Origin: Carex sylvatica
Lineage: Eukaryota > Streptophyta > Magnoliopsida > Poales > Cyperaceae
Length of the DNA stretch: 64,000 bases
Assembly: GCA_964058845.1 (NCBI GenBank)
Contig: CAXKVR010000147.1
Span: 1-64,000, forward strand
Direction: 5' to 3'
Positions 56,943 through 64,000 of the stretch are shown here, one piece after another. The notes under the pieces were generated by a model that did no database searches, was not told the DNA's origin, and saw only the letters and a program-made list of their open reading frames with translations. Both the position numbers and the translations under genes were made by a program. Within the stretch, counting starts at the first letter, position 1; the number at the start of each line of letters is the position of its first letter.

Positions 56943-57779
56943 CTAAATGGTGCGCTCAGACTCAACGTCAGTCTGAGGATGGTGCGCAGTGCTGAATCTC
57001 AACTTGGTACCCATTGTTTCTTGAAAACTCTCCCAGAAATGAGAAGTGAACCGAGGATCTCGGTCAGAAATAATATTGCGCGAGCAACCATGGTACTTAA
57101 ACTGATATTTCAGAAACATTTCCGCCAATTCTTGCCCAGATGTCTCAATTCGAAGCGGAATGAAATGCGCTATCTTCGTTAATCGATCCACAATCACCCA
57201 AACTGTATTATACCTTCCGACAGTTCTCGAAAATCCACTTACGAAATCCATCGTGATTGATTCAAATTTCCTTGTAGGTATTTCCAGCGGTCTTAGCAAT
57301 CCTGCTTTTCTCTGCTGATCCGCTTTAACTTGCTGACATATTTGACACTTTTCAACGTACCTTTGTACTTCCTTTTTCATCTTTGGCCACCAAAAATACT
57401 TCTTTAGATCTTGATACATCTTTACCTCTCCCGGATGGATAGCGTATCCCGAATTGTGCGCCTCTGACAAAATCAGATCTTTCAACTCCGAATTACTTGG
57501 TACACAAATGCGGTCGTGAAACCGCAAGATGCCATCTCCTTGAACTTGAAACGGTGAATCTGCGTTTGACACATAGTGCATTTTGAATTTCTGACATCTC
57601 GGATCATTCTGTTGCTCTGCACGAATTTGCTCGTGTAATTCCGATCGGATTTCAACCGCTGCTAGCACAACCGACGCAATTGCAGTTGCGCTAGTCCCAA
57701 CCTCACTTCTATTACATTTAGATGCAACTTCCAACGCTAATTCGCGTGACGCGCCAACATGTATTTCCATTCTGCGCAT
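56943..57779 (-). pseudogene. Integrase zinc domain and catalytic core, between two stops
   Basis: 278 residues in frame with the segment before it. The zinc-binding HHCC set is at H108, H115, C145 and C148. The catalytic DDE residues are D178, D239 and E275 with 35 residues between the last two (DD35E). An in-frame TAG follows three codons after the catalytic glutamate, at a position where related elements normally have glutamine. The segment starts directly after a TAA that ends the first part. All catalytic residues are present, so only the two stops disable it. Confidence 0.92.
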
Positions 57780-60700
57780 TTACTCGAGAAGATACTTTTC
57801 ACTTGTAATCACCGACGCCAGGTTTACCTGACTCTTTCTGCTCAACGCATCTGCTACACTGTTCGCTTTTCCTGCATGATACTGGATATCCAAGTCATAG
57901 TCTTTCATCAATTCTAACCACCGCCTTTGTCTCAAATTTAACTCCCTTTGCGTGAAGATGTATTTCAGACTTTGATGATCAGTATAGATTCGGCATTTCA
58001 CGCCATACAAGGAATGCCGCCAAATTTTCAGCGCAAATATCACTGCCGCTAACTCCAAATCATGCGTCGGGTAGTTTTGCTCGTGCGGTCGCAATTGCCG
58101 AGATGCGTAGGCAATTACATGATCATCTTGCATCAATACGCAACCTAAACCTAATCGAGATGCATCGGTGTAAACCGTGTACTCTTTATCTGCAGTCGGC
58201 ATAGCAAGGACTGGCGCGGATACCAGCCGATTCTTCAATTCCTCAAAACTTTTATCTTGCGCGGTACCCCAATCAAATTTCACGCCTTTGTGCAATAATT
58301 TTGTAAGTGGTGCCGCTAACCGCGAAAACCCGAGTACAAATCTCCTGTAGTACCCGGCTAACCCCAGAAAGCTGTGAATTTCAGTAACTGTCTCCGGCCT
58401 TTTCCAATCTGTCACAGCCCGAATCTTTTCGGAATCTACCGCTAACCCTTTTCCAGAAACCACATGCCCCAAAAATGTAACTTCCTCCAACCAAAATTCA
58501 CATTTCGACAACTTTGCGAATAACTGATGTTCACGCAATCTTTGCAACACAATTCTAAGATGTACCTCATGTTCTTCTCGCGAACGCGAATACACCAGTA
58601 TATCATCAATGAACACCACAACTGTAGAATCCAACAGATCGTGAAACACACGGTGCATCAAGTCCATGAACGCTGCCGGTGCGTTCGTCAGCCCAAATGG
58701 CATAACCAGGTATTCATAATGCCCGTACCTTGTACGGAACGCTGTCTTATCCACATCACTCGGCCGTATTCTCAGCTGGTGATACCCTGTTCTCAGATCA
58801 ATTTTTGAATATATTGAGGATCCCTGCAACTGATCAAACAGATCGTCAATCCGAGGTAACAGATATTTATTTTTCACAGTTACCTTGTTCAGCTCGCGGT
58901 AATCAATGCATAACCGCAATGTTCCATCTTTCTTCTTGAAAAACAATACTGGCGCGCCCCATGGCGACGTACTAGGTCTGATAAATCCACTCTCCAACAT
59001 ATCTTCCAACTGCGCCTTGAGTTCTTTCAGTTCTGCCGGTGCCATTCGATACGGTGCTTTTGAAATCGGTGTTGTGCCCGGTACCAATTTGATACCGAAC
59101 TCCACTTCTCGTTCAGGTGGCAACCCTACAATCTCTTCCGAAAATACATCCACAAATTTTGAAACCACCGGAATGGTGCTGATTTCTGGAACTGCCGCAG
59201 GCGCATAAACCACAGCCGCCAAGTAAGCATCACACCCAGATTCTAATAAATGTTTCATCTCTACAGCCGAAATACACGGTGTTAGTTTCCCAATTTCTCT
59301 ACAATTGAGTATGCAAGACATACATCTTGAATTCGCGAAATGGATCCGACGATGCGGACAATCAATAGTAGCAGCGTGTCTCGTCAACCAGTCCATACCC
59401 AATAACACGTCATAACCGGTAATCTCCATCACCAACAAGTCCGCCTCGAACTCCCTCCCATCTATCTTAATCTTTCGGTTTCGGCATAAAGTGATTCCTT
59501 GATCAGTTGAACCAAACGGGGTTTGAACATTTACAACTTGATTACATGTCTCAATTGGCCAACTCCCTTTTTCTACCAATTCCCTCGACACAATAGAATG
59601 GCTGCACCCCGTATCAATCAAACAATACGCATCCTGATCAGATATAGAGAGTATACCTGTCATGACGTCAGTCTGGCCATCTCCCAGCGCAGTTGCAGCG
59701 TTGCGCGAATTTCCAGCTATGTTAAGCGCATGCGCCGCCGCCCTGCCGTCGTTCCTGCCGACGCTGCCAGCACCGCTAACCATGCCGACGCTACCGGCGC
59801 TACTAGCCCTGCTAGCGCTAGCCCCGCCAGCTTGAGATGCACCACGTCCATGCCACGTCGGCGCACCGCGCCCAACGCTAGCGGACCCTCCCGCGCTACC
59901 AGCGCCTCGCATTCTCATAAGCGCATTCGGGCACTCCCTCGCCCAATGTCCCGTGCTACCACATATGAAACAAGCGCTAGTCTTGCGCCTACACTCAACC
60001 TCATTGTGCGCTTGATTGCACGATCGGCACCATTGCGAAGGGATCACCGGTCTAAAACCCGGCATAGAGATCTGTCTAAACGGGGGTCTCGGCGCCATAT
60101 TCGACCGAGGGGGTCTAGCAAATGATGGTCCTCCCCTCGACCTCGACATTTGCCCACTCTGAGCATCCTTCTGTTTTACATTTCTCTCAGTCAGTTGCTC
60201 TTTCCTCCGCTTACCATGCCTCTCTATCTGCTCCGCATGATCCATCATAGATTGCAACTCCATAGCAGTCGGAGTATCAACAATCATCGAGATATTTCCA
60301 TCTAAACCATCCAAATAGTGCCTGTGATACCTTACCGCGTCATTCTGAATATCTGATGCATAACGCGATAACGCCAGAAACTCACTATTGTAATCCCCCA
60401 CCGGACGCCCATTTTGCCTCAATTCCAGAAACTTTCTCCGCAACGCTTCACGTTGAATATTGCTCAGAAATCTCTGGTTGAACTGCTGCTCAAACCATTC
60501 CCACGGAATCCTCGCTTCCTCCCCGACATAACTGCGTCGGGCCCCGTCCCACCAGAACCTTGCGTCACCCTCCAGTTGCTGCTCAGTTACCTCTACTTTG
60601 TCATCCTCAGGTGCGCGGCATAAATTCAGCTTTGCATTTATTTGCGCCAGCCATTCCTCAGCTACCGCATACCCGCCAGTTCCATCATAGCGCGGCGGAT

Positions 60701-60986
60701 TCAAGCGCAGAAACGAGTCATACAGCCTTCTGAACTCTTCGGGTGCACCACCGCGAACCACCGGTGCTGCATCCCGCATCTCTGCTTGGCGACCTCTCTC
60801 GTAGGCCGCAATCAGCCGGTCATCTATGTCCCGGTCTCTACCTGGCGCTCCTCCAACGCCACCAGTTCCCTCAGCACCAGCTGGACCAGCCCCAGCTTGA
60901 TCCGCAGCCGGCTCGATAATCAATTCCGGATTTCTCCGAGGTCTACCTCTACCTCGGTGTGGTGTTTCCATTTTCTGAATAAACAA
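57780..60986 (-). CDS. Gag, protease, reverse transcriptase and RNase H part of the polyprotein
   Basis: 1,068 residues to an in-frame TAA. The basic N-terminus (RGRGRPRRN) precedes a gag domain (about 90-260). Zinc knuckles follow at C320/C323/H327/C332 and C339/C342/H347/C352. The protease has DTGCS at 458-462, where DTGAS or DSGA is more usual. Reverse transcriptase spans about 640-840 with FIDD at 792-795. RNase H has its acidic residues at D941, E978, D1003 and D1046 and ends with ADALSRK. Start at 60986 gives METPHRGRG six codons in; the inner ATG could also be used. Gag and pol share one frame, as in many chromoviruses. Confidence 0.95.
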   Translation of the reverse strand: MFIQKMETPHRGRGRPRRNPELIIEPAADQAGAGPAGAEGTGGVGGAPGRDRDIDDRLIAAYERGRQAEMRDAAPVVRGGAPEEFRRLYDSFLRLNPPRYDGTGGYAVAEEWLAQINAKLNLCRAPEDDKVEVTEQQLEGDARFWWDGARRSYVGEEARIPWEWFEQQFNQRFLSNIQREALRRKFLELRQNGRPVGDYNSEFLALSRYASDIQNDAVRYHRHYLDGLDGNISMIVDTPTAMELQSMMDHAEQIERHGKRRKEQLTERNVKQKDAQSGQMSRSRGGPSFARPPRSNMAPRPPFRQISMPGFRPVIPSQWCRSCNQAHNEVECRRKTSACFICGSTGHWARECPNALMRMRGAGSAGGSASVGRGAPTWHGRGASQAGGASASRASSAGSVGMVSGAGSVGRNDGRAAAHALNIAGNSRNAATALGDGQTDVMTGILSISDQDAYCLIDTGCSHSIVSRELVEKGSWPIETCNQVVNVQTPFGSTDQGITLCRNRKIKIDGREFEADLLVMEITGYDVLLGMDWLTRHAATIDCPHRRIHFANSRCMSCILNCREIGKLTPCISAVEMKHLLESGCDAYLAAVVYAPAAVPEISTIPVVSKFVDVFSEEIVGLPPEREVEFGIKLVPGTTPISKAPYRMAPAELKELKAQLEDMLESGFIRPSTSPWGAPVLFFKKKDGTLRLCIDYRELNKVTVKNKYLLPRIDDLFDQLQGSSIYSKIDLRTGYHQLRIRPSDVDKTAFRTRYGHYEYLVMPFGLTNAPAAFMDLMHRVFHDLLDSTVVVFIDDILVYSRSREEHEVHLRIVLQRLREHQLFAKLSKCEFWLEEVTFLGHVVSGKGLAVDSEKIRAVTDWKRPETVTEIHSFLGLAGYYRRFVLGFSRLAAPLTKLLHKGVKFDWGTAQDKSFEELKNRLVSAPVLAMPTADKEYTVYTDASRLGLGCVLMQDDHVIAYASRQLRPHEQNYPTHDLELAAVIFALKIWRHSLYGVKCRIYTDHQSLKYIFTQRELNLRQRRWLELMKDYDLDIQYHAGKANSVADALSRKSQVNLASVITSEKYLLE

Positions 60987-61107
60987 AGTTAGTTTATAAC
61001 ATTCGATATTCCTTACTTCTCATACGAAATTCATATAGTCGCGGCGACCCCATTAATACGTATACCACTCTCGTATCCAAACAAGTCTGGTTCAGGTTCT
61101 AAACCAT

Positions 61108-61119
61108 GCTCTGATACCA
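61108..61119 (-). other. Primer-binding site (initiator methionine tRNA)
   Basis: Minus strand reads TGGTATCAGAGC, complementary to the 3' end of plant initiator tRNA-Met. It lies 14 bp inside the 5' LTR, slightly further in than usual. Confidence 0.88.
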
Positions 61120-61133
61120 ACCGGGGAAGGACC

Positions 61134-63782
61134 TGTCACACCCCGCAGCCCCACGAGGCGTGACGGGTGCCTCCTGCCGTAGACATACGGTTGCCCATAT
61201 GCCTACAAGGCAAGTACGATATAATAGAAAGTAAAACACAACCAAACAAACAAACAAATAACTAAGAAAAATAGTTCATAAATCCCAACTGGTCAGGTAA
61301 TATCATACAAAACCCGTATCTCGATGGATACGCATCACAGGATGACATAGAGAATATATATATATAATCAAAACATAAATATATACATGTCTCTAATGTC
61401 AAAATACCAGACAGCTAAGCAGCGGTGAAAACCAGGCCTACCGACCTCGTGTCTCTCTCGGATCCACCGAACCGGTACCTGAAAAATTAACCCAAAAGAA
61501 GGGATGAGAATTGAATTCTCAGTGCGATAAATTACCACAAATCGTCCCTGGACTTGCAATCAAAGATTATATTCAAAAAGTAAACACAAATAAAGTTCAA
61601 ATCAGTTTATAATCATATATAAACATACTGCACAAACCCGACAACATTTAATCAAATGAAATCACAATTCAGGAATTGCCAAGATGAAATTCAAGCACAC
61701 AATATTTGGTTTAACTCGATTTCAGAATATCTGGTAGTAACTACAGATGTTCCACCAAACTGGACCCCAATTCGTTCCCACTCGTCTGTAGGGTTACAGA
61801 CACCTACAGACGGCTGTGCCAGGTAAAACCTTTTCTCATGACACTCATCTGTAGTTACAGGCTTAACTGTTTAATTAAAAGTCTGGTTCTAATTCATATC
61901 CGAAAAATCCATATAAATCCAATTGACCATCCAAACACATTACCCCCTCGGTAATGCCTCCGATACACAGTCACCCATAACCAAAATCATAATACAAAGT
62001 CACTTACCCCTCGTCCCAACCGGTACTGGAAACTGCCGAGGGCCAGACGATCTAAAGCTTTAGAACACTGAGCATCAAAGTCCATGCATAGACATTGACA
62101 AATCCGGATTCACCCCCTGGGTGACGTCATCACGGTGGATGACAATAATACCATATCCACCAACCGATGGTGATATAAAGCACGGTGACTTTAATTCCAA
62201 ATCAGATCATTCAGATCAACACAAATAATAACCATACCAGCATGCAAATCAATCAGATTAAACAATTCGAGTTTCATTTTATTTGGGCAATGCAATGCAT
62301 ATGAATCAAAACACAGTTTAATTCATGAATATAAAATATCAAACAAGTCCAGAAACCCCGCACCTGAGTAATAGAACGCTCGACTAAGGCTCAGGCGTCT
62401 CGAACGACCCAGAAATCCTTTGCCTCGTATGATTACCACCTATTTTATACGTTAAATTCGATTAACGCGTTCGATCAATATCCGATAATTAATACCATTA
62501 CCAAACCCTAATTCGAATTCCAATTCAATCGGTAGTCCTGAATAAACAACATGAATCGATATGTTTTACGAAGTTATAACTCGATTAATTCCAACAATTT
62601 CCAGAGTTTCACTTGAAACTATCACAATTCCTTTCCATTACGACCCAACCCAAAAACCTTAGTTCAATTCCAAATTCCACAAGAAAATCAATCCGATTAT
62701 CGAGTTATAACGTTTCAAATCAAATTCGACTTCGAATTTCACCAAAATATAACAAATCAAATAAAATTAGGGTTTCCAAGAGAAAAGGAAGATAAATCGT
62801 ATCAATTATCACAAATTAACAACTAATCTAGCTAGAACTCGATTATGAAACCCTAATTACAAATTTCAACCGAAATCATGACAAATCGAATAAATCGAAT
62901 AAATTAAGGTTTTCAAGAAATCACAAGGGAGAAATATATACCAAATTGAAGCTTTCTAATCGATCAAGGATCGTCAATTCAACTCGAATCTCGATTTTCC
63001 GGTCAATTCGATCAGATTCCGCGCTCAATTTCTCTCTCTTTCTCTCTTTCTTTTTTTTCTTCGGCTCTAGCCCTAGCCTTACGAATTCCTTTCAATTTTT
63101 ACGGTGAAATGAAAGGAGAAGAAAGGTATTTGTTTAATAAATGGGAATTTTGCACATATACCCCTCCATTTTCATAATATTACCAAACTTTGATAATTTC
63201 ACAATTAAGCCCTTATGTAAATGTTTAATTTCACAAATAAGCCCTTATGTAAAGTTTTATTTCAGTAGAATGATAATAAGAAGAAAGGTTTTAATTAATA
63301 TTTAGAAATTTGCAAAATAACCCTCCAAAATAGCAAAAATACACACCAGTGCGGATCACTCATCCGCACTGCGGATCCATCCAGTCGCACTTACTGCGCA
63401 AATAGCAAACACACACCCCAGTGCGGATCAATCATCCGCACTGCGGATCCGTCCAGCCGCACTCACGGCGCAGAAAAATGTCCGAGCCTAGTGCGGACGC
63501 ACTGAGGCCAGTGCGGATGTTCCCATCCGCATTCAGTACTTAGCGAAAATTCAGAAGAGTACAGAACTCACCCGCAGTGCGTGTGCCCATCCGCACCACC
63601 ATCCGCACTCAGAGGAAATTGCAGCCGTTTATTAAGGAACTTGTCCCAGTGCGGGTGAAGCCATCCGCAGTGCGGGTCATCCATCCGCACTGGACCGTTT
63701 TTCTATATTTATTATTCGATTCTTAACGCCTTAACTCAATCAGTCAGTATAAAATATTTATTATAAAATTCATTATGTCACA
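61134..63782 (-). repeat. 5' LTR of the chromovirus
   Basis: 2,649 bp, nearly identical to 53508-56156 without length change. The differences are scattered substitutions. Confidence 0.97.
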
Positions 63783-64000
63783 ATATAATTGACATGACAT
63801 GCATCCTTTTTATGAAGTCTAGTAAGTATTGTTGCTTATGTGTTTTTGTGTGATTCATCTAACATTGTTCATGATTTTTAGATGATTCTCACATTTAAGT
63901 TCTTCTGACTTTGTTGTTTATGTGCATTTGCATTTATATAGAACATATATAGCTAGGCAATATATTATTTTATATACAAAGTCTTGTTTTATATATATGG
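63783..64000 (+). repeat. Dispersed repeat X, copy 9, right of the chromovirus insertion
   Basis: Begins with the ATATA duplication and continues TTGACATGACATGCATCC, TGTGATTCATCTAACA and TTGTTGTTTATGTGCATTTG, the standard downstream part of the repeat, to the window end. Confidence 0.65.

Larger units (their letters stand above)
53508..63782 (-). mobile_element. Complete Ty3/gypsy chromovirus (Tekay/Del-like)
   Basis: 10,275 bp on the minus strand. The 3' LTR is at 53508-56156 and the 5' LTR at 61134-63782. The 5-bp duplication ATATA is at 53503-53507 and 63783-63787. Order in element sense: 5' LTR, primer-binding site, gag, protease, reverse transcriptase, RNase H, integrase, chromodomain-like tail, polypurine tract, 3' LTR. 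Integrase after RNase H marks Ty3/gypsy, and the tail with WELEESIREKYPELF marks a chromovirus. By eye the two LTRs differ at about 26 positions (near 1 percent), so the insertion is recent. Two in-frame stops in the polyprotein make autonomous movement unlikely. Confidence 0.96.

Noticed and set aside
59523..60125. 200-codon plus-strand frame opposite gag
   Set aside because: Antisense shadow of the gag region; basic, low-complexity composition and no domain.

Overview
The window looks like nuclear DNA from a eudicot plant. It is strongly AT-rich, its one clear host gene has plant-style introns, and most of the rest is transposable-element sequence of typical plant families: a Ty3/gypsy chromovirus, a plant LINE with an RVT-zinc domain, and MITEs of the hAT, Tourist, Mutator-like and CACTA-like types. 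No bacterial features, CRISPR arrays, tRNA or rRNA genes were seen. The species cannot be fixed from the sequence.

Layout. Positions 1-4915 and 13654-17950 are two diverged copies of one segment, a tandem segmental duplication. Each carries exon-like blocks of an unrecognised minus-strand gene and, near its right end, an F-box-like fragment. Positions 4955-5256 and 40801-43510 hold fragments of a TIR1/COI1-type F-box/LRR gene; the second is split by a solo LTR (40918-43400). Between 5 and 40 kb there is no intact gene, only layers of mobile elements: a minus-strand LINE relic (20278-21360) interrupted by a 111-bp CACTA-like mini-element, a hAT MITE inside a Tourist MITE (23528-24033), a near-perfect 1-kb hairpin element (25271-26246), a transposase-like relic flanked by inverted ttccatag arrays (27960-30170), and many degenerate copies of a long unclassified repeat.

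The only apparently intact host gene is a four-exon BAHD acyltransferase on the minus strand (46326-49141, 434 residues predicted). Its first intron is exactly one MITE plus one copy of its 8-bp target duplication, and the duplication supplies both splice sites. This MITE-made intron is the most interesting observation in the window. The gene is hemmed in by elements: a Mutator-type MITE just upstream of its TATA box, a SINE-like piece in intron 2, and a large inverted-repeat element starting 43 bp after its stop codon.

Positions 53508-63782 are a complete 10.3-kb Ty3/gypsy chromovirus (Tekay/Del-like, minus strand) with 2,649-bp LTRs, a primer-binding site, a polypurine tract and an ATATA target duplication. 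The LTRs differ by about 1 percent, so the insertion is recent, but the polyprotein frame has two in-frame stops. The element sits inside another copy of the long dispersed repeat, which resumes after 63787.
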